From: Lunularia cruciata
Lineage: Eukaryota; Streptophyta; Marchantiopsida; Lunulariales; Lunulariaceae
Length of the DNA stretch: 64,000 nucleotides
NCBI GenBank assembly: GCA_948567375.1
Contig: OX419756.1
Coordinates: 65,698,552 to 65,762,551, forward strand
Reading direction: 5' to 3'
In this document: piece after piece, positions 1 to 9,612 of the stretch
How positions within the stretch are numbered: position 1 is the first letter of the stretch
Layout: each line of letters starts with the position of its first letter
Program-made: the position numbers and the translations under genes
Notes under the pieces: generated by a model
Told to the model about the DNA's origin: nothing
What the model saw: the letters and a program-made list of their open reading frames with translations, nothing else
The model's database searches: none

Positions 1-198
1 TGATCTTGAGATATAGTATGGTGATCAATCAAGGTCTTATTACATAAGACTTAAAAAATCTCCCAATATCTTTGTACCTTGATTAGTCAAGATCTTAATT
101 GGTGCACCAAAATGACTCAGAACCCAATCTAGGAATGAGTGAGTTATCCCTTCATTGGACTCATTAGGAAGTTCCACCAACTCAATCCACGTGGAGAA
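1..198 (-). pseudogene. Integrase core fragment, Family 2 element copy A
   Basis: On the minus strand this encodes the middle of a gypsy integrase catalytic core: a WIELVELP-like segment, then FGAPIKILTNQG. The same stretch occurs in copy B near 11262-11457 and copy C near 32403-32600. The expected second catalytic Asp (TDQG in gypsy integrases) reads TNQG here, so the fragment is catalytically dead. It runs off the left window edge and stops abruptly at 198, where a Family 4 LTR begins. The same element resumes at about 5403 after losing roughly 100 bp relative to copy B. The identification rests on matching order and sequence with the longer copies. Confidence 0.85.
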
Positions 199-1648
199 TG
201 TGACAACCCGACAAATATCACTTTTGCGGTAATCAGGTAAGTAAAGTTCGTTCCCGCAAAGATACGAGTCAGAAATGTCCAAATACGAAGTCAAATAGGA
301 GCAATGTAGTTCTTCTTGAGTTCTTCTTTAATCTCTCAAGTAGAAACCACACCCAGAAGAGAGTAACAACCACTGATTCGTAGTCTTGTCATACATTAAC
401 ACTCCTTAATCACAAATCCTTCAATTCTTTCCAAACAATCTTGATTGTGATGATTCAAGCTCTCCCGAAAATGGCACTTCACTGCAAAACGACTTTGTTC
501 CACCCCTCCACTGAAGGCACAACTTCCTCAATCAAAATTGCTTCACATCAACTTTGCACTGCACTCACAAATGCAGAATAATACCAACACTACAATTCCT
601 CTCGCATTTGTCAAGGCATTGCTTTGATTGCACTTTACTCAGGATCAAACACATAGAATGAAGATCAAGGCTGTGGAATCCAACATCCAACAAGCACTCT
701 GACTTGCACTTCAAATTTCTCCAAACACTCACAAACACAATCACAAAGTTGATACTTGGAATCAAGCTCAAATGACAAGCACTGCTTCACAACACTTTGC
801 TTTATCTATTCTCAGAAATAAGGAGCAATGAACAACAATTTCCTGCAAATGACACTCTTAAATAGTGAACAAATTGATAGTTCTAACAACTATACCGTTC
901 TACAACAACTCTTCTAACCTGTAGATCCAAAATGACAATGCACCTCTTCACATCTGCCTCTTCATATCTCAAATCTGTTACTACTCCAATTTGATGTCTA
1001 CTTCTTCCTCGGCTCTCAAACCCAAACCCGAAATAATCTTACTTCCTATCACTTTTTCCTTGGGTTTCACAACTCCTACATCTTCTACCAAATCCAGCAA
1101 TTCTTTTTCTTGATCTGAAATTTCACTAGTGGGTAATCTATCTAACTTCTTATCTTCTGACCCACTCTTCTCTAATGTCTCCATCTGTAATTCCAAAGAC
1201 ATTTGCACTCCTATGTTATCTACTTTGGGTTTTGCTCTAACATCCCTCCGAAGCTTTTCTATCTCTATTTTTACTAAGTCTAATCTAATCAAGATGTTAT
1301 CTTCTACCTCTAAGATCTTTCTATCTACACGAGTTCTCAATTGAATCAACAAGGCGTTCATCTTTGCGTCTTTTGCTTGTCTTTGCCTCGTCTCCTGCAC
1401 CAGCAACTTCAACTCGTGCAATTGTGCTTCTTCAATTCGAACGCTGGCTTCTATACTTAACATTGCATTCACCCTGAGGACTATCTCCTTCAATGGCTCC
1501 AATCTTGTCTTCCTTTCTTGTTCCCGATCTGCAAGCCATTCCTCTCGGTACATCTCCAACTCTACCTCGAACTCGGCTTTCACCGTCTCCTTCTCCTTCT
1601 CCTTCTGCACAACCTTCTCTTCCTGATTACAAAGTAACTCTCGTAATC
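199..1648 (-). repeat. Truncated Family 4 LTR (promoter-proximal part)
   Basis: The block starts with TGTGACAACCCGACAAATAT, the reverse complement of the 3' terminus shared with the LTRs at 33280, 48415 and 59060. It holds the R/U5 side, the TATA-like CTCTTAAATAG around 865 and the C-terminal part of the LTR-encoded coiled-coil frame. At about 1648 it changes abruptly into chromovirus protease, so the distal part is lost. It interrupts the copy A integrase at 198/199. No target duplication can be checked because the other end is missing. Confidence 0.85.
981..1648 (-). CDS. LTR-encoded coiled-coil protein, C-terminal fragment
   Basis: This is an open minus-strand frame of about 220 codons ending near 981. 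It is rich in Glu, Lys, Arg and Leu with heptad-like spacing, predicting a long coiled coil. It is followed by a conserved tail with LEKSGSEDKKLDRLPTSEIS and a terminal AEEEVDI motif. The same protein is encoded inside both LTRs of the 48415-62793 element. In this copy, two positions that are stop codons in both LTRs of that element are sense codons, so it may sit closer to the ancestral frame. The N-terminal globular part is missing because the LTR is truncated at 1648; the open frame itself runs a few codons into the chromovirus. Function is unknown. No catalytic motif is recognised. Confidence 0.6.
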
Positions 1649-1649
1649 T

Positions 1650-2023
1650 GGAGGTATGAGTATTTGGAGTGTATGAGGTTTGTAGTGGCACCTCTACACT
1701 ATGATATCATTTTGGGTCTACCTTGGCTTGAACGTCATAAGGTTCAATTCGATTGGACCCGACGTCAAATTCAAGTACAACACCAAGGTAGGAATTTCCG
1801 ATTAGGTTGTCTGGCACCTCTGAGTAAGACACTTAAGAATAGTCAGTCCCAAGATAGGAAGTTTGCCAAGAAGGCAACCATGGAGCAAGCTTGGAAAAGA
1901 GATGAGTCCCTAGAAGGGAAGTTTGTTAATGAAGCAGCCATAGAGCAAGCTTTGGAGGAAGATAAGTCTGTATTTGTGGTGTGGATCAAGCCGATTGCAC
2001 AAGAACAATCTGAGGAGGGCTAG
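1650..2023 (+). pseudogene. Chromovirus protease fragment
   Basis: The frame contains the C-terminal signature of retropepsin-like proteases, LHYDIILGLPWLERHKVQFD. The catalytic Asp motif would lie upstream and is lost at the truncation. The next part leads towards RT through a low-complexity linker with short internal repeats (MEQAWKRDESLEGKF and IEQALEEDKS). A stop and a frame change separate it from the RT frame. A decayed homologue is readable on the minus strand around 22312-22420. Confidence 0.85.
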
Positions 2024-2116
2024 GTGCCACATCAAGCAACAATTGATCGGAAAGTTAAGGAGTTTGCAGATGTGTTTCCAGATGATTTGCCAAAGGGATT
2101 ACCCTCTGATTGAGGT

Positions 2117-3398
2117 ATGCCCTTCAAGATTGAGTTATTGCCAAGGAGTACTCCAATGAGTAGACCAATCTACCGGCTCTCACCAAAGGAGTTGGAGGAG
2201 TTGCGAACAACACTTACAGAGTTGTTGGAGAAGGATTTCATACAACATAGTACCTCTCCGTGGGGAGCACCGGTACTATTTGTTCCAAAGAAGGATGGAA
2301 GACTTTGTTTCTGTATTAATTACCGTGGGCTCAATAAGCAAACCATGAAGAATGCATATCCCTTGCCTCGGATTGATGACCTTCTTGATCAATTAAGTGG
2401 AGCACGCTACTTTTCCAAGCTAGATCTTTGTAGCGGCTATTGGCAAATTCCTATTGAAGGAGAGCACGTGCAAAAGACTGCCTTTTGCACAAGGTATGGA
2501 CATTTTGAGTGGAGAGTTCTACCTTTCGGACTCACTAATGCTCCAACAGTCTTCATGGATCAGATGCATTGGGTGTTAGAGGGACTATTGGATCAGTCCA
2601 TGGTAGTGTTCTTAGATGATATCTTAATCTATAGTAGGACAGAGGCAGAACATAGGAATCATGTGCAAGAAGTCATAAGACAACTACGACAGTGGAAGTT
2701 TTACTACAGGAAGTCAAAGTGTGCTTTTTGGCAAAAGGAGGTTTACCTTCTTGGGTCATAAGATCTCATCAGAGGGGATCAAGAAGGAAGAAGAGAAGAT
2801 CAAGGCCATTACTGATTGGCCTACCCCAAAGGATGCTACCAAAATACAAGCATTCAATGGATTGGCTAGTTTTTACCGACGGTTCATCCACTATTATGCT
2901 CACGTGGCTGCACCATTGACTGACCTCTTGGGAAAGAACTCAAGCTTCCAATGGACCACCAAGCATGAAGAAGCATTCCAGAAGTTAAAGCATATGGTGT
3001 CTTCAAGACCCATTCTTCAACCATATGATCCTCAACTACCTTGTGTGGTTGATTTTGATGCTTCTAACTTTGCAATTGGAGTTGTGTTGCAACAAGAATT
3101 TCTAGATGGACTACATCCTATTGCCTTTGTGTCTCACCGACTAAATACAGCTGAAAGAAATTACTCTGCTTGAGATTGGGAACAACTTGCAATGGTATAT
3201 GCCACCAAGGTATGGAGGCATTATCTCTTGGGGAAACAAGTGATCATGCAAACTGATCACAAGCCATTGTTGCAGACCTTACACCTAGAGCACATGAAGA
3301 GTCGACATCATCGATGGGAAGAGCAACTCCAATTGTTTGACATCAAACTTGAGTACAAACCAGGTCGGTTCCATGTCATCCTTGATGCTCTATCATGA
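2117..3398 (+). pseudogene. Chromovirus RT and RNase H, frameshifted
   Basis: Frame 2117-2761 carries the RT fingers and palm: [14 protein letters not shown], then [11 protein letters not shown], the LPFGLTNAP motif and the active-site FLDDILIYS at 2609-2620 (FLDD in place of the common YxDD). A frameshift near 2730-2760 moves the reading into the frame starting at 2721, which holds the connection (WPTPKDATKIQAFNG) and the RNase H start VVDFDASNFAIG. A stop at about 3174 splits RNase H, whose remainder (TDHKPLL, LEYKPGRFHVILDALS) continues in the same frame to 3398. The enzyme would copy genomic RNA into cDNA but is inactive here. Confidence 0.92.
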
Positions 3399-3628
3399 CG
3401 ACCTGATTTGAAGTCTCTTCCTCTCATGGCGGCAACAATTACAACGATGTCAATTGATCCCAAGATTCATAACAAGTTTCGGTTAGCTCTACAGCAAGAT
3501 CCCTTCTTCCAAATGGTGATGGTCGGCTGACAACAGGTGACAAGGAGTACAACACCTTCTCCTTCAAGGAAAGCCTTCTATTCCATGCGGACCGGATCTA
3601 TGTTCCAGCCAAAGGTGATCTTTGACTT

Positions 3629-4339
3629 GTGCGCCTTCAAAAAGCCCATGATTTACCCATTGCTGGTCACATGGGCGTGGACAAGACCTTGGGTACCCTC
3701 CAATGTCAATGGTGGTGGCCCAACATGACAATTCGAGAATTTGTCCGATCGTGTGAGAGCTGCCAACGTAACAAGGCCAGCAACCAGAAGCCGGGTGGAC
3801 TCCTTCAACCGCTTGCCGTTCCATCAGCTCATTGGGAGCATGTGAGCTTGGATCTCATCGCATCCTTGCCAAAGACAAAACAAGGACACACCGCCATCGT
3901 GGTGTTTGTGGATAAGCTTAGTAAGCAAATCCACTTGGCACCAACCTGTGATACCATGGATGCTCCAACCTTAGCGCAAATCTACTTTGACAATGTCTTC
4001 AAGCATCATGGAATCCCACGCATACTCATCTTTGACCGTGATCCTTGCTTTATCGGGAAGTTTTGGCAAGCACTCTTTCAGATACTCGGCACCAAGCTTG
4101 CTTTGTCCACGGCCTATCATCCTCAAACTGATGGACAAACCAAACGTGCAAATCATACATTGGAGGATATGTTGCGTGCCTTTGTCAATGTCCACCATAC
4201 CAATTGGGATGAATGTCTTGCCGCTGCCAAATTTGCCTACAACAATTCCAAACAGGCAAGCACCAAATTCTCTCCTTTCTTTCTCAATTTTGGCCAAGAT
4301 CTGCTTGTCCCATATTCTCTTCTTGCTCCCCCTCCTTGA
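3629..4339 (+). pseudogene. Chromovirus integrase, catalytic Glu replaced
   Basis: The frame contains the zinc-binding HHCC region (AGHMGVDKT, then CESCQRN), the first catalytic Asp (VSLDLIASLP), the second (IFDRDPCFIG) and the third region. There the usual Glu of the TDGQTER motif is Lys (TDGQTKRANHT), so the DDE triad is broken as well as the frame. The frame ends in a short Pro-rich run; the C-terminal part continues in another frame from 4521. A stretch of about 230 bp with stops (3399-3628) separates it from RNase H. Confidence 0.9.
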
Positions 4340-4520
4340 GATGGGGGAGCAAGAAGGGGGAGCAAGAAGAGAATCATGTCCTCATACTTCCACATTCTTG
4401 ACCACTATATCCCAATCTCTCCAACAAGCCAAGTCTCACCTCCTTGTTGCTCAGAATTGCCAAAAACAATATGCGGACCACCATCGTTGAGATCTCACCT
4501 TTGAAGTTGGTGATAAAGTC

Positions 4521-4913
4521 ATGCTATCCTCTAGTAACCTCCCTCTCCCACTTGATACCCAAGTTCATAAACTTGCCTCTAATTGGATAGGACCCTTTGA
4601 TATCACCCAAATTGTCTCTCCTATTGCTTATCGTCTTGCCTTGCCTTGTCATATGCGTATCCATCCTATCTTTCATGTTTCCAAGTTGAAACCCTTTGTT
4701 CCTAACCCCTCTTCCTTTTCCTCTTGAGTCCAACCTCCCCTTCTTCCTATCCTTATCAATGATCATGAAGAGTATGAAGTTGATCGTATCCTTGCGTGTC
4801 GCCACATTCAACAAGGCCGTCACCAACATACGGAGTATAAGGTCCTTTGGAAAGTGTATCCCCTTTATGATGCCATCTGGGAACCTCTTTCTCACCTCCA
4901 CAATGCATAGACA
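4521..4913 (+). pseudogene. Integrase C-terminus with chromodomain
   Basis: The frame first gives the integrase C-terminal fold (LASNWIGPFDI, then HPIFHVSKLKPF). After one stop at about 4725 it continues in the same frame into a chromodomain at about 4767-4913: EYEVDRILACR, then YKVLWKVYPLYDAIWEP. The spacing and the aromatic residues Tyr, Trp and Trp match chromodomains of plant chromoviruses, which read histone H3 methylation. The stop shows that this copy would not make a fused protein. The polypurine-like GCGGCGGGAGAATA lies just before the LTR at 4977. Confidence 0.88.
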
Positions 4914-4976
4914 GCCATGCAAGAATTTGAAGCTTCACTTGTGACAAGGACGTCACCAACTAGCGGCGGGAGAATA

Positions 4977-5402
4977 TGTAACAATTTGGAGTTTAGCGAC
5001 GGAGTCAGTCAGGCTCACGAAGTAGCACATAAGATAAATTAGCCTAGAATATTCCGGAAGTATCTAGGAAGCTTCTTGGGAAGCTTCCCGGTTAGCTTAG
5101 CTTGCACCTTAAGTAAGTAGCTTCTAGAAGGAAGCTTCTAGAAGCTTCCAACTAGCTTAGCTTGCATGCCAAGTAGGCGGCTTCTAGAAGGAAGCTTCTT
5201 GAGAAGCTTCCTAGTTAACTTGGCTTGCACTCTAAGAAAGCGGCTTGAGGAAGTTTCTTGAGAAGCTTCTCAAGGGCCTTGTATGCTACTTATAGATACC
5301 AAAGCCAAAGCTCATGCTAGTCATTTAGAGTTTTCCCTCATTCAAGTGTCCCAATGTGAGTTCCATTCTCCTATTTCTCTCCTCGGGTTTGGTCTTTTAC
5401 AT
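4977..5402 (+). repeat. Partial 3' LTR of the chromovirus
   Basis: It begins with TGTAACAATTTGGAGTTTAG right after a purine-rich tract. It contains a cluster of AAGCTTC-based short repeats at about 5085-5275, then TTATAGATACCAAAGCCAAA, and stops abruptly at the join with Family 2 copy A near 5403. A minus-strand LTR at 25627-26310 has the same start and the same AAGCTTC-rich core. No TG...CA end is visible at 5402, so the LTR is truncated. Confidence 0.82.
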
Positions 5403-5548
5403 AATCCCATGATAGGTAATGGGTGTAACTATGGCGTAGGAGCATTGAATGATGCTCTAACTTGGTCACAAACCACACATCTGGCAACAAATTGTTGTAC
5501 CTTAGTCTGCATACCGTGCCACCAATAATGACTCTGGGGTAAGCTTGG
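5403..5548 (-). pseudogene. Integrase zinc-binding fragment, copy A
   Basis: This minus-strand fragment matches copy B 11555-11700, which encodes the second half of the HHCC zinc-binding region (FVARCVVCDR in copy B) and the start of the catalytic core. On the right it is fused to the methyltransferase part by a deletion that removed RT and RNase H. On the left it is cut by the chromovirus LTR. Confidence 0.8.
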
Positions 5549-6370
5549 GAAATTCATGAGTGTGGGAAATGCAGCTCTAGGCTATCTAACTAGGTTCACC
5601 ACTGCCATAGGTGCCTATTAGCCACTACCACTATCTAAGACTGACGCCCAACATCCAAGATATCATCAACAAGGATGTGGTCAAGTTGTTGAATCCCATC
5701 ATAAGCATGCTGTAGAACCTCTCTGGGTAAGAGGTTTGTCCACCAAAGACAAAGACGATGAGCCCGTGATCCCACTTTGGCTACATCTAACAATACAGCA
5801 GGTCCCATCCAAGAATGGACTTGATGTGTACTCACTACCACTCTAGTGCGAGAATCACCCATCAAAGGAACATTCTCCAAAAGGAAAGTTGGAGAAAAAG
5901 GCTAATGAACCTAGAGATGTCGTAGTATCCGTAACATCTGCCACAACACACCAAAAAAAGGATCCTAAAGACCCAATCTTCTACCAGCACGTGTATGTCC
6001 CTGACATGGCCATCTAGAAATCACCAAGTGAATAGGCCCATGTCTCTCTAGGTCACGCGCTCCCAATAAGGAAATGTCTCCTGGTAGGGCCTTTTGGTTA
6101 CCTTTGACTGCTGAAATCAGTAGTAACTTTGGATACCGATAGGCCAAGTGTGCCACATGATGTAGAGAGACTCGTCTAGCAGTCTCATCTCTCTCTACAT
6201 ACAAGTACATCTGTACTCGGATACTTGCTTGTAACACCGCAGCTAGTCTGGTGCTGATCCCACCAAACAACTCCAATAGACATATTCCCTCTACTAGATA
6301 CTGCCAAGCAATGAGTCTGGTATCCAGAGGTGTCAAAGCAATTGCTTTTGGAGGCTCATCCTCACACTCA
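5549..6370 (-). pseudogene. Cytosine-5 DNA methyltransferase domain (DNMT3/DRM-like) inside a retrotransposon
   Basis: One minus-strand frame runs from the protease side into a recognisable C5-MTase. SAM-binding motif I (LLELFGGIST) is at about 6250-6279. A motif-II-like acidic loop (YLYVERDE) follows. Then GDISLLGARDLERHGPIHLV leads to catalytic motif IV WPCQGHTRAG, with the nucleophile Cys at 6004-6006. Motif VI ENVPLMG is at 5860-5878 and motif VIII AHRLCLWWTNLLP near 5728-5763. The spacing and the GPIHLVI...PCQ layout resemble DNMT3/DRM enzymes more than DNMT1. Three in-frame stops lie between motifs IV and VI (first at about 5965) and another near 5634. The target-recognition end is deleted at 5548. 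It would methylate cytosine in DNA but cannot work in this copy. Position: after protease, before RT. Confidence 0.85.
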
Positions 6371-7219
6371 TCTCTTGATGGTACAAAGGCTCCACTCCAA
6401 GCCTACTGCATCAACTGATCTGCATGCTGCTACAATGCCTCCTTTGAACTCCAGAATGGAACATCCAAGGTGGATGGAACAATCCCACTTGTACTCCAAA
6501 GCCGAGTGATCTCCTCTGGTATTGGAGTACCTCTGCATGGTGTTCCCCTCCAACAAGTCACCAGGCCAAGTAACTGCACCACTAAAAGCTAAAACCGATG
6601 CTTCCATGGTCCCGGACCGTAGTGAGCCAAGACTGCCACTACTGAAGCATACTGGTATGCAACATACCCGTCCCTCACCAGACTGCCAACCAGGTCTACA
6701 AGAGGTTGTCTCCTCCCAATAATCAATGCTGAAACCCATGGGGTATAACACTACTCCCCCAACTAGCACATCATATGACTCAGCTATTGTCACAATAGCC
6801 CGAGCTCTCACCACCAAGCTATCAATCGGATGACCATGCTGAACCTAGACAACAAGCTCTCCACATGTGATGTATTGTGTTGAACCACCACCTAGAGATG
6901 TCTGGATCTGAAATGGACACCTCTCCACATTGATCTTCCGTAACTCTAGACCGACAACTGTAGCCTTCCCCAACATAAGAGGTTGCGCACCAGAGTCTAA
7001 CAAGACTCTCTGTGGTGTGTAGACCTTCCCTGAAGGTCCCACCAAACAAAAAGTTCCCCTTGGGTTATCCAATAGGACAACACCTGGTGTGAACCGTGCT
7101 CTCTCAAAGGCCGGTCTAGCTGGCAACTCCTCCAGTCTAGCCGCTACTGCGTGCCTCCAGTCTAGCCGTTGCTGCTGAACGGATCCCATGCTACTCAACC
7201 AAGTCAGCTCCACTATCAA
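6371..7219 (-). pseudogene. Aspartic protease region, copy A
   Basis: The frame 7219-6845 carries the retropepsin active site RVLLDSGAQPLMLGKA, preceded by an Arg/Pro-rich linker. After a stop, the next frame has YDVLVGGVVLYPMGFSIDYW, equivalent to the conserved ILG flap-end motif. The rest (to 6371) is a linker with an acidic ECEDEPP stretch that leads in frame into the methyltransferase. Copy B has the same protein at 14096-15039. The protease would process Gag-Pol. Stops make this copy inactive. Confidence 0.83.
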
Positions 7220-7406
7220 CCACCTCTGCTATAGTAGTAGGGACTACACCATCCCTACTCCCACACAACATGGCAGCCAACTGGAATATTGGGGCTGGAT
7301 CAACTCCCAATGTAAACATATCATTGGCCAAACACAAAGGACGCCGCATAATCAATTGAGCCGCCCCAAACATCATGCTAGACTCAGTCTATGTAGTAGT
7401 TGGTGG

Positions 7407-9240
7407 CTAAGTAGCAAGTAGTCCATCATATACTCCATCACCACCTACCACACCTGCAATGGGACGTCTAGGAACCATGGATGTCGTCTGCAATGCCTCA
7501 GATAGCATGAAAGACCGGGGAAGTCTAACTTGTTTCCCAACCTCTCCTCTCTGTGGGTCCAACTCCATTGATGCTCCTCTAGGCTTTGGAGCACGTCTTG
7601 CACTCCTACTCATTGCTGTAGATGCATCCACCTATGCTGCTTTGCACATGAAGTCCAAAGCATCTCTATCACCAACATATGAGGTAGAAGCCTCAGCACC
7701 CAAATCTGGTCTCCTCTGAGCAATAGCCATACTAGCCAATCTTTGCTCCAACTACTCAATCCGAGTAGCCATAGCTATGTCAAAAGTAAGGGCTCTGCAC
7801 CCCTACTAGGTGTAGATCCTCTACCACCACCTCTACCACCTTGTCCTCCATGAATTTGAGCTCCTCTACTACCAGCTATAACAGTCCTACCACTCCGTAA
7901 CTCCGGGTGTAGGTCAAAACACCGGTTACGAGTGTGACCAAATTTGTGGCAGTGCTCACACTACCTTTGTGCTAGCTGTGATGCACTAGAGGTATCAGGT
8001 CCGCTGCCTTGAGTACACTCTCTCCTATGGTGAGGTCCACCACAAGTCCAACAAGCAACACCACCACTCACTAGCTACTGCTGACCCAAAAATGAGGGTA
8101 AAGGTCTAACTCCACTAGGCCCTCCACTCGCTCCATAGGATCTGCGCTATCCACCCTATCCTCAAAAACCAACTGGGCGTGGTGCACTTTGTTGCACTCT
8201 AGAAGAAGTCACAGCCGTGGATGAGGTCTCTCTATCAAATCCAGATGTCACCACTCTCTCTTGTACCATGTTGAGCTCAATATGCTCAGCCAAACCAAAG
8301 ACCACTGCCAAAGTAGGCAAAGTAGCATGTAACAACGTAGCATCACAAACTCTACGTTGTAACTCCTTGTCCAATATCCCATACCAAAAATGACTGCCTG
8401 GGCCTTAGTAACTCTCTGAGTGAAAATGATCAGCCGCCTCATGCAAGTATATGCCTCACTTAGGCTCTCTAGCCTTCCGTTGGAACTCCTGCAAGATCCT
8501 CAGTTTATCAGTCCGCACTCCCTGGTAGTTCTGCCTCAAACATAGGACAAACTCCACCATGGGGTTAAACCCCGATACTACACCACCTCCTGCAACAGTA
8601 CCTCCACTCGTAGTGGCACTATCTCTAGCTAGTGCACCTCCACTAGCTCCACCCACACTACTTGAGCTAGAACTTGTAGGTACAACTGATCTACTCCTGA
8701 CCACCGAGCTTGAAGTGATGGAGACATAGTGTGGAGACCAATATTGTCTCCATAACTTAATCTCCTCCAAATGAGCTCTCTTGAACTCATGTAGTCATCC
8801 ATTGGCGGACCCTGCAAGTGCTGAAACAACCCCTTCCATGCCATGAAGGGTGTGAACAAAGTTGGGTTCCGCATATGCTACAGATCACACCAACTATCAA
8901 ACTCCTGGATGAAGTCATCCAACTCAATGGTACCCATTGTACTAGAGTAATGCCTAGGGCCTTTAGAGGCCCCATAAATCTCATCCATGTCCCACAATAA
9001 CGGTGCGGACACACCAAGTGCACTCTCAACTGAATCAGCTCCTATATCAAACTCCAACTCAAAGTCAATCTCCTCCCTCACTGGGACCTGAGATACAAGC
9101 TGATGCCAAGCACTACTTTGAGTAAACCCACTACGTACTACGGGGCTAACTCCTCTGGAATCTCCAAAGAACTCCGTTGTGACAAAGTAACCACAACAAC
9201 AAACCCAAACCACCAACTGCAACCGCAAGTGCTCCACCAA
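7407..9240 (-). pseudogene. Gag, copy A
   Basis: Minus-strand frames read in order as an N-terminal acidic region (IELDDFIQEFDSW), the capsid-like segment (MVEFVLCLRQNYQGVRTDK, CMRRLIIFTQ), a Ser/Gly-rich spacer, two zinc-knuckle positions near 7915-8050 and a Gly/Arg-rich stretch (GGRGG...STP) shared with copy B. Frameshifts and stops split it into at least seven pieces. Gag would package RNA and form the particle. Start near 9240 by alignment with copy B at 16958. The 7220-7406 gap is linker between Gag and protease. Confidence 0.8.
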
Positions 9241-9590
9241 GTGCCAACACCACCACTTGCCAACACCAACTAAGCACCACCCACTAATGTAACTCTAACC
9301 AAGATAAGTACACTAGGAGAAAGGGCAACCTATAACCTGCCATCATAACACGCACTCTCACGGTCTGTAGGTCATCACTTCTTGCCTCACCAGAGAGAAA
9401 TAAAGATATTTTGACTAGTCATCACTCTGGCCTCACCACCGAGAGCACACCAGAGCACCAATGCTCAAAAGTCAAGGCACCTCACACAAACGTGGTGCAC
9501 AAACAGGAAGTAGAGAATGGAGGGGATCCAATCACAAGAAATCTAAACAAAAACCCTCCTCATAACAAAAACCCACCTCATAACACAACA

Positions 9591-9610
9591 TGGGACTGAC
9601 TCTGCCACCA
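9591..9610 (-). other. Primer-binding site, copy A
   Basis: On the minus strand TGGTGGCAGAGTCAGTCCCA follows the putative LTR end TTTGACAT/AAATGCCA by two bases. It starts with TGG as expected for the complement of a tRNA CCA end. The matching site in copy B (17281-17298) is TGGGGGCAGAGTCAGTCC. The tRNA is not assigned. Confidence 0.6.
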
Positions 9611-9612
9611 TT

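Larger units (their letters stand above)
1649..5402 (+). mobile_element. Ty3/gypsy chromovirus, 5'-truncated
   Basis: This plus-strand element has protease, RT, RNase H, integrase and chromodomain in order, followed by a partial 3' LTR. Gag and the 5' LTR are absent because the element starts abruptly inside protease at the junction with a Family 4 LTR. Several frameshifts and stops break the polyprotein. The chromodomain after integrase places it among chromoviruses, whose chromodomains are thought to bias integration towards marked chromatin. On its right it abuts Family 2 copy A. Confidence 0.92.
5403..9612 (-). mobile_element. Family 2 gypsy element, copy A internal region
   Basis: Read on the minus strand from 9612 down, it holds the primer site, Gag, protease and a cytosine-5 DNA methyltransferase domain, then jumps at about 5548 to the integrase zinc-binding region. 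The intervening RT and RNase H present in copy B are deleted. The element continues at 1-198 beyond two younger insertions. Many stops and frameshifts interrupt it. Strong similarity to copy B in Gag and protease shows that both belong to one family. The methyltransferase is described in its own entry. Confidence 0.88.

Noticed and set aside
5549-6370. Independent host DNA methyltransferase gene
   Set aside because: It is in frame with the upstream protease linker, has no introns or own start, and copy B keeps a remnant at the same place between PR and RT.
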